Shown here: positions 49,895 to 61,318 of the stretch, in pieces
Layout of the letters: each line of letters starts with the position of its first letter
Position numbering within the stretch: position 1 is the stretch's first letter
DNA from: Sphingobium herbicidovorans
GTDB lineage: Bacteria > Pseudomonadota > Alphaproteobacteria > Sphingomonadales > Sphingomonadaceae
Direction of reading: 5' to 3'
Assembly: GCF_002080435.1 (NCBI RefSeq)
Contig: NZ_CP020538.1
Coordinates: 930,001-994,000, forward strand
DNA length: 64,000 bases
Translations under genes and position numbers: made by a program
Notes under the pieces: model-generated
Seen by the model: only the letters and a program-made list of their open reading frames with translations
Database searches by the model: none
Told to the model about the DNA's origin: nothing

Positions 49895-50332
49895 TCACGG
49901 CCCCTGTACCCATTTGCCTTGCTCCTGCCGCCAAAAGCGCGGAGTGACGCCATCCCGCCGGGATAACGCCCGCCAGCTTTCGCGCGCCGCATCGATGGAA
50001 ACGGCGTCAAAGAAATAAAAGGCGCGTTCAAAATCCAGCGCCTCGTCGCGCCAATGACCGTCGGCAAGCGCAATATGACGCGCACCGTTGGCCGCGACGC
50101 AATCCTGCGCAAGCAGCACGGGCTGCACCGAATCCTGCCCCTGCCCCACGCGGCCATGGGCCAGGTAGCTTTCCGGCGGCCCCGCCCACAGGCCGGCGGA
50201 AATGCGGTCAAGCTGCGCCTCGTCCTGCGCCACCACCAGCAGTCGTTCGCCCAGACCGAGCACGCGCGCGGCGATGGCGGGCAGCACCCGATCGACGGGG
50301 TCTCGACTGAGCTGGTAGAAATCGACCTGCAT
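49895..50332 (-). CDS. holC: DNA polymerase III chi subunit
   Basis: 145 residues matching HolC: QVDFYQLSRDPVDRVLPAIA at the N-terminus and SWRALSRRDGVTPRFWRQEQ near the C-terminus. Chi links the clamp loader to single-stranded DNA-binding protein. Its ATG overlaps the pepA stop (TGATG), so it is translationally coupled. pepA-holC is the same gene pair as in E. coli. Confidence 0.93.
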   Translation of the reverse strand: MQVDFYQLSRDPVDRVLPAIAARVLGLGERLLVVAQDEAQLDRISAGLWAGPPESYLAHGRVGQGQDSVQPVLLAQDCVAANGARHIALADGHWRDEALDFERAFYFFDAVSIDAARESWRALSRRDGVTPRFWRQEQGKWVQGP

Positions 50333-51777
50333 CAGCGCTCAAACTTGTCCGCCACCAGCCGATCGATCAGGCGGACGCCATAACCGGTCGCGCCCTTGTC
50401 CCAGGTCGCGCCGGGCTTGTCCGCCCAAACCATGCCCGCAATGTCGAGATGCGCCCATTTGACGCCGTCATCGACGAAGCGCTTTATGAACTGCGCTGCG
50501 GTGATGGACCCGGCATAGCGCGCGCCCATATTCTTCATGTCGGCGATGGGGCTATCGATCAGCTTGTTATAGGCGTCGGACAGCGGGAAGCGCCAAAGCT
50601 GGTCGCCGCTCGCCTTGCCGGCTGCGATCAAATCCTCGGCCAACCCTTCGTCATTGGCGAAAATGCCCGCATATTGGTCGCCCAGCGCCACGATCATCGC
50701 GCCGGTCAGGGTGGCGAGATCAACGATAACCTCCGGCGCATAGGTCTTCTGCGCCCAGGTGATGACATCGCATAGCACCAGCCGTCCTTCGGCGTCGGTG
50801 TTGATCACCTCGATCGTCTGGCCCGACATGGACGTGACGATGTCGCCCGGCCGCTGGGCGTTGCCGTCAGGCATGTTCTCGACCAGGCCGCAGATGCCCA
50901 CGACATGCGCTTTCGCCTTGCGCCCGGCAAGCGCCTTCATCACGCCTGCAACCGCGCCTGCGCCGCCCATGTCCCACTTCATGTCCTCCATGCCCGCGCC
51001 GGGCTTCAGGGAAATGCCGCCAGTGTCGAAGGTCACCCCTTTGCCGACGAACACGACCGGCTTGTCCGCGCTACCCCCGGCGCCGTCCCATTCCATCGCC
51101 AGCACGCGCGGCTCGCGCCTTGATCCTTGCGCGACGCCCAGCAGCGCGCCCATGCCAAGCTCCGCCATCGCCGCCTGGTCGAGGACGGTCAGCTTCACGC
51201 CCAACTGTTCCAGATGGCGGCAGCGCTCGACGAAACTTTCAGGATAAAGAATGTTGGCAGGCTCCGACACAAGCTCGCGGGTAAATGCGACGCCCTCGGC
51301 AACGGCGGCCAACCGCTGCCATTGCGCCTCGGCGCCATTGGCGACCAGGCTGATCTTCGTCAGCGTCGGCTTGGCCTTTTCCGGCTGCCGGGTGCGGTAG
51401 GTGTCGATCCGCCAGCCACGCATCAGAGCGCCGAACGCGAAATGCGCGGCCTTCTCGCCGCTCGTTCCGCCGAAAAATTCGATTGCGGCATGGCTTGCCC
51501 CGCTCGTCAGCAGCCGAGCGACAAGAGCCGCGCCCGCGCGTTCAAGGTCGGCCTCGGCGCCAGCGCCAGTGCCGATGAGCACGATGCGCATCACCTTGCC
51601 GCCCTCCTCCACGAAGCTTTCAAAGCTCGCGCCCGCTTCACCGGTAAACCGGGCAGCCGTCGCGCCTGCCGCCAAAGTCGCCGCCGCCGCAACGGGCAAG
51701 GCATCGAAGCCGCCCTTGGGAATGGCAAAGACCAGGGTGTCGGCGTCGGGACGCACCGGGCTGAACGCGATTTCCAT
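50332..51777 (-). CDS. pepA: Leucyl aminopeptidase (M17)
   Basis: A 481-residue cytosolic dinuclear-metal aminopeptidase. Family signatures are present: VGKGVTFDTGGISLKPG, GGAGAVAGVMKALAG and NTDAEGRLVLCD (metal and active-site residues). I set the start at 51777; the open frame continues upstream antisense to lptD, which is a shadow. Divergent from lptD, with about 190 bp between. Confidence 0.97.
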   Translation of the reverse strand: MEIAFSPVRPDADTLVFAIPKGGFDALPVAAAATLAAGATAARFTGEAGASFESFVEEGGKVMRIVLIGTGAGAEADLERAGAALVARLLTSGASHAAIEFFGGTSGEKAAHFAFGALMRGWRIDTYRTRQPEKAKPTLTKISLVANGAEAQWQRLAAVAEGVAFTRELVSEPANILYPESFVERCRHLEQLGVKLTVLDQAAMAELGMGALLGVAQGSRREPRVLAMEWDGAGGSADKPVVFVGKGVTFDTGGISLKPGAGMEDMKWDMGGAGAVAGVMKALAGRKAKAHVVGICGLVENMPDGNAQRPGDIVTSMSGQTIEVINTDAEGRLVLCDVITWAQKTYAPEVIVDLATLTGAMIVALGDQYAGIFANDEGLAEDLIAAGKASGDQLWRFPLSDAYNKLIDSPIADMKNMGARYAGSITAAQFIKRFVDDGVKWAHLDIAGMVWADKPGATWDKGATGYGVRLIDRLVADKFER

Positions 51778-51963
51778 CAAGGGTCCTTCTTCTTTTCTGA
51801 TCGTTGAGCGCTGGGAACGCGCCATGTCAGATAATGTCGCTTGTCCCATCTGGCAAAGCCGTTCGACCGATTTCCCGCAAAAGAAGCGTGACGAAAGATT
51901 GCGGCGCGGGCAAAGCAATGCGATAGGCGGGCAATCAAGCGCCCCCGAAGAGGCACGATCCCC

Positions 51964-54234
51964 TTGCAGATTTATCCCCGTTCCTTGCGTGTGAAACATA
52001 TGCTGGCCGCTGGCGCTGCGCTCGTTTGCATGGGCGCGGTCCCCTATGCGTCCGCGCAGGATTTGCAGACGCCGCAACCCCCGGCCGGCGCGCAGGATGC
52101 CCCCGCTCCCGCAAGCGACGAACAAATCGGCTTTGCCGCCGACAGCCTTGAATATGACAGCAATTCGGAAGTCGTCACAGCCAGCGGCAATGTCCAGCTG
52201 CTGCGGCAAGGCAACCGCCTGCGCGCTGACGAGGTGGTGTGGAACCGCACCACCGGCCAGGTCGAAGCGCGCGGCAATGTCTCGGCCACCGATACCGAAG
52301 GCAATATCGCCTATGGCGACCGGTTCCAGGTCACCGATACGCTGAAAGACGGCACCATCGAAAACATGCTGCTGGTGCTGCAATCGGGCGGCAGGCTGGC
52401 TGCGGCGCAGGCCGTGCGCACGAACGGCGTCTATACACTGCGCAAGGCCGCCTACACCGGCTGCGCGGTGGAAGACAGCGAAGGTTGCCCCAAGGAACCC
52501 ACCTGGCAGATCAAGGCCGTCAAGGTCGTCTACGATCCGGTCGCCGCGCGCGTCAGATATCGCAATGCGAATATCGAACTGTTCGGCCTGCCGCTGATCC
52601 CGCTGCCGGGCTTTTCCCATCCGGTCGGCGATACAGGCGGCAGCGGGCTGCTGGTGCCCAACATTCGCTACGACCGCACCAACGGCGTTGAAGTCGCGCT
52701 GCCCTATTATATCAAGCTCGCTCCCAATCGCGACCTGACGATCACGCCGCATATCTATTCCGACACGCTGCCGATGCTGGAGGCGAATTTCCGCCATCGC
52801 TGGGATCGCGGCGCTTACCAGATCACCGGCTATGCCACGCATGCCACACGCGCCCCCGCCAGCAGCACCCTGCCCGGATCGACCACGCCCGCCGACACGG
52901 AAAAGGACTTTCGCGGCTATCTCGACGCCAGCGGCGGCATGCAGCTATCGCCGGAATGGAGCATCAACGGATCGATCCGTGTCGCCAGCGACCGCACCTT
53001 CCTGCGCCGCTACGACATCAGCCGCGACGACCGTCTGCGCTCAACCCTCGGCGCGCAGCGCATTGGGGAAAACAGCTATTTCTCCATCGCCGGCTGGGCG
53101 GTGCAGACATTGCGGAGCGGCGACCCGCAAGGCCAGACGCCGATCGCCCTGCCGGTCATCGACTATCGCCTGCGCCTTCTCGACCCGCTGCTGGGTGGGC
53201 GCATCCAGTTGCAGGCCAACGCGCTGGCCATCACCCGCACCGATGGACAGGATACGCAGCGCGCCTTTGCCGCGTTCGAATGGAACCTGCGCAAGCTGAC
53301 AGGCATGGGGCAGGAGGTGAATTTCACCACTTATCTGCGGGGCGACGTCTATCATAGCAGCGACAATCTGCTGAACAATATCCCCCGCTATGCCGGCGAT
53401 CCGGGCTGGAAGGCGCGGGGCATCGCGGCGGCGGCGATCGATGTCCGCTGGCCCTTCATCGGCAAAGCATTCGGCGGCGTTCAGCGTATTGCTCCGCGCG
53501 TGCAGATCGTCGCCGCGCCGCGGATCGCCAACCTCTCCGTCCCCAATGAGGACGCCCGCGCGATCGATCTTGAAGACAGCAATCTCTTCGCGCTCAACCG
53601 TTTCGCGGGCTATGACCGGTTCGAGGATTCAAGCCGCATCACCTACGGCCTGGAATACAGCCTCTCCGTGCCCGACCTCTCGCTCGAGGCCGTGATCGGC
53701 CAAAGCTATCGCCTCGACAATCGCGAAAGCATTCTTCCCGATGGCACCGGCCTGTCCGACCGCATGTCGGACATCGTTGGCCGCACGACCGTCCGGTACA
53801 AGGATTTCATCAGCCTGATCCACCGCTTCCGTCTGGACAAGGACGGGCTGTCAGCGCGCCGCAATGAGATCGACGCCACCGTCGGCACGCGCAAGACCTA
53901 TGCGATGGTCGGCTATCTGCGACTCAACCGCAATGCCGCAATAGGACTTGAAGATTTGCGGGACCGCGAGGAGCTGCGCCTGGGCGGCCGTGTCCAGTTC
54001 GCGCGCTTCTGGTCGGTCTTTGGATCGACCGTCATCGACCTGACCGACCAGAAGGAAGATCCGCTAAGCGCAGCCGACGGCTATGAGCCCGTCCGTCACC
54101 GGCTCGGCGTCGCCTATGAGGATGACTGCCTGACGCTGGGATTGACCTGGCGGCGTGACTATGTGGCGGCCGGCGACGCGCGAAAGGGCAACAGCTTCCA
54201 ACTACGGCTGGCTTTTCGGAATATCGGCATATAA
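51964..54234 (+). CDS. lptD: LPS-assembly protein LptD
   Basis: A 756-residue outer-membrane protein that inserts lipopolysaccharide together with LptE. Signal peptide (LAAGAALVCMGAVPYASAQ), then the periplasmic OstA/jellyroll domain (IGFAADSLEYDSNSEVVTAS), then a large beta-barrel with the LptD signature (SGLLVPNIRYDRTNGVEVAL, LAPNRDLTITPHIYSD). The C-terminus is a beta-strand ending in aliphatic residues. The start may be TTG 51964, GTG 51991 or ATG 52000. First gene of lptD-surA-pdxA-rsmA. Confidence 0.96.
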   Translation: MQIYPRSLRVKHMLAAGAALVCMGAVPYASAQDLQTPQPPAGAQDAPAPASDEQIGFAADSLEYDSNSEVVTASGNVQLLRQGNRLRADEVVWNRTTGQVEARGNVSATDTEGNIAYGDRFQVTDTLKDGTIENMLLVLQSGGRLAAAQAVRTNGVYTLRKAAYTGCAVEDSEGCPKEPTWQIKAVKVVYDPVAARVRYRNANIELFGLPLIPLPGFSHPVGDTGGSGLLVPNIRYDRTNGVEVALPYYIKLAPNRDLTITPHIYSDTLPMLEANFRHRWDRGAYQITGYATHATRAPASSTLPGSTTPADTEKDFRGYLDASGGMQLSPEWSINGSIRVASDRTFLRRYDISRDDRLRSTLGAQRIGENSYFSIAGWAVQTLRSGDPQGQTPIALPVIDYRLRLLDPLLGGRIQLQANALAITRTDGQDTQRAFAAFEWNLRKLTGMGQEVNFTTYLRGDVYHSSDNLLNNIPRYAGDPGWKARGIAAAAIDVRWPFIGKAFGGVQRIAPRVQIVAAPRIANLSVPNEDARAIDLEDSNLFALNRFAGYDRFEDSSRITYGLEYSLSVPDLSLEAVIGQSYRLDNRESILPDGTGLSDRMSDIVGRTTVRYKDFISLIHRFRLDKDGLSARRNEIDATVGTRKTYAMVGYLRLNRNAAIGLEDLRDREELRLGGRVQFARFWSVFGSTVIDLTDQKEDPLSAADGYEPVRHRLGVAYEDDCLTLGLTWRRDYVAAGDARKGNSFQLRLAFRNIGI

Positions 54235-54322
54235 GGATCAGCCTTCCCGCCATTCCGCTCAGGACCGGTTAAGGCGGACCGGCGCATCAGGCGCCGGACC
54301 GTATTGGAGAGTTTTGCCGACG

Positions 54323-55708
54323 ATGCAGCCTGTCGTTTCCCCGTCTTCCCGCCTTGGCCAGTCCTTCCGGACCAGCGTGCGCGCCCTGCTTCTGTCCTCG
54401 ATCCTGCTGGGGTCGAGCTTCAGCCATGTCACCGCGCAGACCGTCGGTGACGATGACAATGTCGCGACGCAGCAGCTGAACCTGCCCAAGGACGTGACCG
54501 TATTCGGCAAAGCCGATCCCAACGTCCGCAGGGCGACCGCAATCGTCAATGGCCGCATCATCACGGGCACTGACGTCGATCAGCGCCTGGCGCTGATCAT
54601 CACGGCCAATGGCGGCAAGGTGGCGGCAGAGGAGAAGGAACGGCTGCGCGTCCAGGTGCTGCGCAACCTGATCGACGAAGCGCTCCAGATTCAGGAGGCG
54701 GCCGCCAACGACATCAAGATCGACAAGGCGGAAATCGACCAGAGCTATCAACGGGTTGCGGCGAATTTCCGCCAGTCGCCCGCCCAGTTCGACCAATATC
54801 TTCGCGCGCAGGGCAGCGCGCCTGCCAGCATCCGGCGTCAGATCGAGGGCGAACTGGCCTGGAGCCGCCTGCTTCGCCGCAATATTCAGCCCTTCGTTAA
54901 CGTATCCGCCGACGAGGTGAAGTCGGTGGTCGACCGCATGAACGCGGCCAAGGGCAGCGACGAATACCGCATCGGTGAGATCTACCTGTCGGCGACCCCC
55001 GAAAATCAGGCGCAGATCGCCACGAACGCGCGCAACATCATCGAACAGATCAAACAGGGCGGCAGCTTCGCCGCCTATGCACGGCAATTTTCGGAAGCCT
55101 CGACCGCCGCAGTCGGCGGTGATCTGGGCTGGGTTCGCCCTGCCCAATTGCCGGACGAACTCGCGCAGGCCGCAAACGAAATGCAGGTTGGGCAGCTCGC
55201 AGGCCCCATCCCCGTTCCGGGCGGCATGTCGGTCATCTACGTCATGGACAAGCGCAAGGTGCTGACCGCCGATCCGCGCGACGCGCTGCTCAGCCTCAAA
55301 CAGCTGTCGGTCAGCTTCCCGGCCGGCACGACCAAGGATCAGGCCAGCGCCAAGGCGGCGGCTTTCGCCGCGCAGACCAAATCGATCAAGGGCTGCGGCC
55401 AGGCCAATGAACTGGGCGGCAAGATCGGCGCAGACGTCGTGGATAACGATAATGTGAAGGTTCGCGACCTGCCGCCGCAGTTGCAGGACATCCTGCTTGG
55501 GCTGCAAGTTGGTGAAGCCACGCCGCCCTTCGGATCGATCAATGATGGCGTGCGCGTTCTGGTCGTCTGCGGCCGTGACGAAGCCGGGGGGGCTGCGGCT
55601 CCCAATCCTGACCAGATCATGGCTCAATTGGAAGAAGAACGGGTCAACAAGCGCGCTCGCATCTATTTGCGTGATCTTCGCCGCGATGCCGTCATCGACT
55701 ATAACTGA
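54323..55708 (+). CDS. surA: Periplasmic chaperone/peptidyl-prolyl isomerase SurA
   Basis: A 461-residue exported chaperone for outer-membrane proteins. Signal peptide (residues about 15-39), SurA N-terminal domain (ATAIVNGRIITGTDVDQRLA), parvulin PPIase region (RIGEIYLSATPENQAQIATN, GGDLGWVRPAQLPDEL) and a C-terminal helix. ATG 54323 is chosen. A second parvulin domain is weak or degenerate. The 3' end overlaps pdxA by 23 bp. Confidence 0.93.
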   Translation: MQPVVSPSSRLGQSFRTSVRALLLSSILLGSSFSHVTAQTVGDDDNVATQQLNLPKDVTVFGKADPNVRRATAIVNGRIITGTDVDQRLALIITANGGKVAAEEKERLRVQVLRNLIDEALQIQEAAANDIKIDKAEIDQSYQRVAANFRQSPAQFDQYLRAQGSAPASIRRQIEGELAWSRLLRRNIQPFVNVSADEVKSVVDRMNAAKGSDEYRIGEIYLSATPENQAQIATNARNIIEQIKQGGSFAAYARQFSEASTAAVGGDLGWVRPAQLPDELAQAANEMQVGQLAGPIPVPGGMSVIYVMDKRKVLTADPRDALLSLKQLSVSFPAGTTKDQASAKAAAFAAQTKSIKGCGQANELGGKIGADVVDNDNVKVRDLPPQLQDILLGLQVGEATPPFGSINDGVRVLVVCGRDEAGGAAAPNPDQIMAQLEEERVNKRARIYLRDLRRDAVIDYN

Positions 55709-56723
55709 TCCCGGCTCGGCTCGCACGGAGCTGCCGCCCTTCGCGGTTTCGCTCGGCGATCCGGCGGGGATAGGCCCGGAAATCGTCGCGAAGAGCTGGG
55801 CGATGCGAGAGGCGCGCGGCCTGCCCGCCTTCTTCGCGGTCGGAGACGCGGCTTCGCTGCGTCGCGTCTGGCAAGGCCCGGTCACGCTCATCACGACGCC
55901 CGAGGAAGCAGGGGCGGTGTTCGATAGCGCCCTCCCCTGCCTGCAGGTTGCCGAGGCCGGAGAAATCATTCCGGGCACCCCCAGCCTCGATGGCGCGCGC
56001 ACCGCATTTCAGGCGCTGGAAGCGGCTGTCGGCGTCGCCCGAACCGGATCGGCGGCGGGGATCGTGACGGCCCCGGTCGGCAAGGAACAGCTTTACGGCG
56101 TCGGCTTCACCCATCCCGGTCAAACGGAATTTGTGGCGGAGCGATGCGGGGTAGCGGCGCACAATGCCGTGATGATGCTCGCTGGCCCTTCGCTCAAGGT
56201 CGTGCCGGTCACCATCCATATTCCGCTTGCGGATGTATCCGCGGCTCTGACGATCGACCTCATCCGGGCGCGGGCGATCACCACGGTCAAGGGGCTGCAA
56301 CGCAATTTCGGTGTCGCCAGGCCGCGCATCGTCGTCGCCGGACTTAACCCGCACGCCGGCGAAGGCGGGGCGCTGGGCCGTGAGGAAATCGACATCATCG
56401 GGCCCGCGATCAGGTCGTTGCGCGAAGATGGCATGGACATTGTCGGCCCGCTGTCCGCTGATGGCCTGTTTCATGCGCGCGCCCGTGAAACCTATGATGC
56501 GGTCCTGTGCATGTATCATGATCAGGCGCTCATCCCGCTAAAGACGCTGCATTTCGACGAAGGGGTGAATATCACGCTAGGCCTGCCGATTGTCCGCACC
56601 TCACCCGACCATGGCACCGCCTTCGGGATAGCAGGCACCGACAGCGCCAATCCCGGCGCGATGATGGCCGCGCTCAAAATGGCTGCCGAAGCCGCCCGGT
56701 CACGGATGGCGCATGGCGCCTGA
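55686..56723 (+). CDS. pdxA: 4-hydroxythreonine-4-phosphate dehydrogenase
   Basis: A 345-residue enzyme of pyridoxal phosphate synthesis. Signatures: [41 protein letters not shown]-type segment ([14 protein letters not shown]), [15 protein letters not shown] and [14 protein letters not shown] (His/Asp metal ligands). The start overlaps surA by 23 bp and its end overlaps rsmA by 11 bp. Confidence 0.97.
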   Translation: MPSSTITDPGSARTELPPFAVSLGDPAGIGPEIVAKSWAMREARGLPAFFAVGDAASLRRVWQGPVTLITTPEEAGAVFDSALPCLQVAEAGEIIPGTPSLDGARTAFQALEAAVGVARTGSAAGIVTAPVGKEQLYGVGFTHPGQTEFVAERCGVAAHNAVMMLAGPSLKVVPVTIHIPLADVSAALTIDLIRARAITTVKGLQRNFGVARPRIVVAGLNPHAGEGGALGREEIDIIGPAIRSLREDGMDIVGPLSADGLFHARARETYDAVLCMYHDQALIPLKTLHFDEGVNITLGLPIVRTSPDHGTAFGIAGTDSANPGAMMAALKMAAEAARSRMAHGA

Positions 56724-57555
56724 GGCACAGCCAGTGCTACCACCGCTGCGGGACGTCATTGCGGCACACGGCTTGCAGGCGAGCAAAGCGTTGGGGCAGA
56801 ATTTCCTGCTGGACGAGCAATTGCTCGACCGTATCGCTGCGATTCCCGGCCCCCTAAAGGACCAGCCCGCTTTTGAGGTCGGCCCCGGCCCCGGAGGCCT
56901 CACCCGCGCGATCCTGCGGGCGGGTGCGCGGCTTGTCGCGGTAGAGCGGGATCATCGCTGCCTTCCTGCTCTGGCAGAATTGTCGGAAGCATTCCCGCAG
57001 CAACTCCGCGTCATTTCCGGCGACGCGATGCAGATCGACGCGCGGGCGGAGGCTGGCGATAACGCCCACATTATCGCCAACCTGCCCTATAATGTCGGCA
57101 CCGCCCTGCTGGTTGGCTGGCTTTCGACAGAGTGGAATCCGCTGCCCTGGTGGTCCTCGCTCACCCTCATGTTCCAGATGGAAGTGGCCGAACGCATTGT
57201 CGCAAAGCCCGGCGGCGACCATTATGGCCGCCTCGCCATCCTGTCCCAATGGCGCAGCGACGCGCGTATTGCGATGAAGGTCCACCGCAGCGCCTTTACG
57301 CCGCCGCCCAAGGTGATGTCCGCCGTGGTCCACATCACGCCCAAACCCGCCCCGGCAGACGTGCAGCTAAAACTGCTTGAACGGTTGACGGCTGCCGCCT
57401 TCGGTCAACGCCGCAAGATGTTGCGCCAAAGCCTGAAGGGGCTTCCCGGCGCACTGGATGCCTTGCACATTGTCGGCATCGATCCTCAACGACGCGCGGA
57501 AACCGTCAGCGTCGAAGAATTTGTGGAAGTGGCGCGAGTGCTGGGGCGCTCTTGA
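56713..57555 (+). CDS. rsmA: 16S rRNA (A1518/A1519) dimethyltransferase
   Basis: A 280-residue KsgA-type dimethyltransferase for the two adjacent adenines in the 16S 3' hairpin. Motif [21 protein letters not shown], NxPY-type catalytic motif ([15 protein letters not shown]), C-terminal region [15 protein letters not shown]. Overlaps pdxA by 11 bp. Last gene of the operon. Confidence 0.97.
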   Translation: MAPEAQPVLPPLRDVIAAHGLQASKALGQNFLLDEQLLDRIAAIPGPLKDQPAFEVGPGPGGLTRAILRAGARLVAVERDHRCLPALAELSEAFPQQLRVISGDAMQIDARAEAGDNAHIIANLPYNVGTALLVGWLSTEWNPLPWWSSLTLMFQMEVAERIVAKPGGDHYGRLAILSQWRSDARIAMKVHRSAFTPPPKVMSAVVHITPKPAPADVQLKLLERLTAAAFGQRRKMLRQSLKGLPGALDALHIVGIDPQRRAETVSVEEFVEVARVLGRS

Positions 57556-57772
57556 TCGGGCAGGCTAGCAGGCGCGCACGGCGGCTTGCTAACCGCCAGA
57601 GCAAAAGACGCAGAAAGCCAGGCAAAAGCTGAAATTCAACCGTCAAACTGCCTGACGGCTCAGCGATAATGGCCCGATGCCATCTCCGCGGCTCCGCGTG
57701 AAAAAATCCGCTGCCATGAGATACAGGCGGCCGACCTAAACGACCCCGTCCCCCGAATCGTAAAATCCAGCC

Positions 57773-58291
57773 TCAGGGCGTTTCGGTTACCGGAGCCTTC
57801 GGCGCCGCCACGCCGTCCTTGGCGCTCAGCACCGTCGCGGGTGGCCCCTTCTCGATCGCCGCCGCCAGCTTGCCGACAGCCGCACAATCGGACTTACAGG
57901 CGTTGCGGGCCTGAACAAGATTTTCCTTGGCCTTGGCGACGGCGCCCTTTTCGACCATCGCTTCGCCCTGACCGACCAGTGCATTCACGTCAGATGGGTC
58001 GAGCAGCAGCGCCTCGCGATAAAAGCGGATCGCCTTGCCCTGAAGCCCCTGCGCGCGCGCCACCTCTGCCAGCTCAATATAGGCCGAGCGATTGCGAGGA
58101 TCGATTACCAGCGCCGTTTCCAGTGCGTCGTTGGCCGCGCTCAAATTGCCCGCCTTGCGCGCAACCGCCCCGGCCTGCTGCCATTCAACCGACAGCGGCG
58201 AAATCTGCGTGTCCGGTCGCTGGGTCATGCCCACGCTTGACACGGTGGTCAGCACGGCGGCCAGGGCGATCGAAGCGGGGGTAAAACGCAT
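57773..58291 (-). CDS. TPR-repeat protein, exported
   Basis: About 172 residues from ATG 58291 (Shine-Dalgarno GGAG): a signal-like N-terminus (RFTPASIALAAVLTTVSSVG) and three tetratricopeptide repeats (from WQQAGAVARKAGNLSAANDA). A longer form starts at ATG 58372, overlapping the RsmB gene's stop (ATGA), and would have a cytoplasmic tail before the hydrophobic segment. Sphingomonads commonly carry such proteins near guaB. The role is unknown. Confidence 0.82.
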   Translation of the reverse strand: MRFTPASIALAAVLTTVSSVGMTQRPDTQISPLSVEWQQAGAVARKAGNLSAANDALETALVIDPRNRSAYIELAEVARAQGLQGKAIRFYREALLLDPSDVNALVGQGEAMVEKGAVAKAKENLVQARNACKSDCAAVGKLAAAIEKGPPATVLSAKDGVAAPKAPVTETP

Positions 58292-58368
58292 GCACAACTC
58301 CAGCCATGTTTCAGGCGTTGATTCTTTCCAACTGTCGTCATTTTGGCGGGGCTTGTCCATCGCCTCTT

Positions 58369-59544
58369 TCATGCCGTGCGCGCAAGCCTGGCGAAATAGA
58401 AACCGTCCGTCGCATCATGGCCGGGTGTCAGCAGTAGGCCATCGCCATGGTCGCGACCTTGCCCAATGCCCAGCGGCTCTGCCGTCCATCCGTCATGACG
58501 TTTCAGGAACCCCCGCACCTGCCCTGCCCCCTCCCGGTCCGTCAGCGCGCAGGTAGCGTAAACCAGCGCGCCGCCCGGCGCCAGCAGGGGCGCGGCGAAA
58601 TCCAATATGCGCGCCTGTTCCTGCACCAGCCGATCGAGCCGGGCGGGCGTCATGCGCCAGCGTGCCTCCGGGTTGCGCCGCCAGGTGCCGGTGCCTGAAC
58701 AGGGCGCATCGACCAGCACCACATCCGCTCGGCCTTTCAGACCATCCAGCGCGCGCGCCTCATGCCCCTGGTCCAGCAACAGCGTCTCGATAAAGGTCGC
58801 CCCCGCCCGCTCGGCGCGCGGCGCGAGGCGAGAAAGCCGGGACCGGATCGTATCGGCCGCGATCAGCCGACCCCTGCCCGCCATCGCCGCGGCGAGCGCC
58901 AGCGTCTTGCCCCCCGCCCCGGCGCACAGGTCGATCACGGTCATGCCCGCCTCAGCCCCGCAGGCCGCCGAGATCAGCTGACTCCCGGCATCCTGCACCT
59001 CGACCAGCCCCTGCTTCCACGCATCGCTCTGCTCGACCGGCCAGCCTTCCGGCAAGCGTAGAGCATCCGGCAAACCGTCGATCGCAACCGCCTCAGGGAA
59101 AAATGTCGAGACCTGATCCGGCGTCGCCTTCAACCGGTTCACGCGCAAATCGACCGGCGCCCTGCCCAACAGTCCATCCTGCTCGACCGGCTCCGCCAGC
59201 AGCGGCGTCAGCCAACCCGGCACGGCGCCTGAAACGGCCCCCGGTTCATCGGGCGCAATTGGCGCAGGCGCATGAGGCGACCCGTCGAACAGCGCGGCGA
59301 TCTCCGCCCGTTCACGCGCGAGGCCCACCATCGCCGCGCGACCGCTTTCCGGTCGATCCGCCGCCCGGCGCACAGCGTCATAGACATGATCGCGCACAGC
59401 CCGCCGATCGCGCGATCCGGCGTAGCGCCGTTCCTTGAAATAGCGGGCGATCAGCGTGTCTGCGGCGGGACCGCCATCACGCGCCGAAGCGATGATGGCG
59501 TCGAGCAATTCTATCGCGGCCTGCACCCGCGCCGCAGGCGTCAT
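58369..59544 (-). CDS. RsmB/NOP-family rRNA cytosine-C5 methyltransferase
   Basis: 391 residues. An N-terminal NusB-like helical domain, then a Rossmann methyltransferase: motif I VIDLCAGAGGKTLALAAAM, catalytic Cys pair in VDAPCSGTG (motif IV) and YATCALT (motif VI), as in RsmB. Probably modifies 16S C967 or a similar site. Lies 12 bp downstream of guaB on the same strand. Confidence 0.93.
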   Translation of the reverse strand: MTPAARVQAAIELLDAIIASARDGGPAADTLIARYFKERRYAGSRDRRAVRDHVYDAVRRAADRPESGRAAMVGLARERAEIAALFDGSPHAPAPIAPDEPGAVSGAVPGWLTPLLAEPVEQDGLLGRAPVDLRVNRLKATPDQVSTFFPEAVAIDGLPDALRLPEGWPVEQSDAWKQGLVEVQDAGSQLISAACGAEAGMTVIDLCAGAGGKTLALAAAMAGRGRLIAADTIRSRLSRLAPRAERAGATFIETLLLDQGHEARALDGLKGRADVVLVDAPCSGTGTWRRNPEARWRMTPARLDRLVQEQARILDFAAPLLAPGGALVYATCALTDREGAGQVRGFLKRHDGWTAEPLGIGQGRDHGDGLLLTPGHDATDGFYFARLARTA

Positions 59545-59556
59545 CCGACCAGGCTC

Positions 59557-61318
<1,762 letters not shown>

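Noticed and set aside
51778..52842. N-terminal extension of pepA running antisense to lptD
   Set aside because: The conserved aminopeptidase start is at 51777 with a ribosome site; the extension overlaps lptD and has no domain.
57640..57658. CCGTCA/TGACGG hairpin downstream of rsmA
   Set aside because: Only a 6-bp stem without a T-run; could be chance, so not called a terminator.
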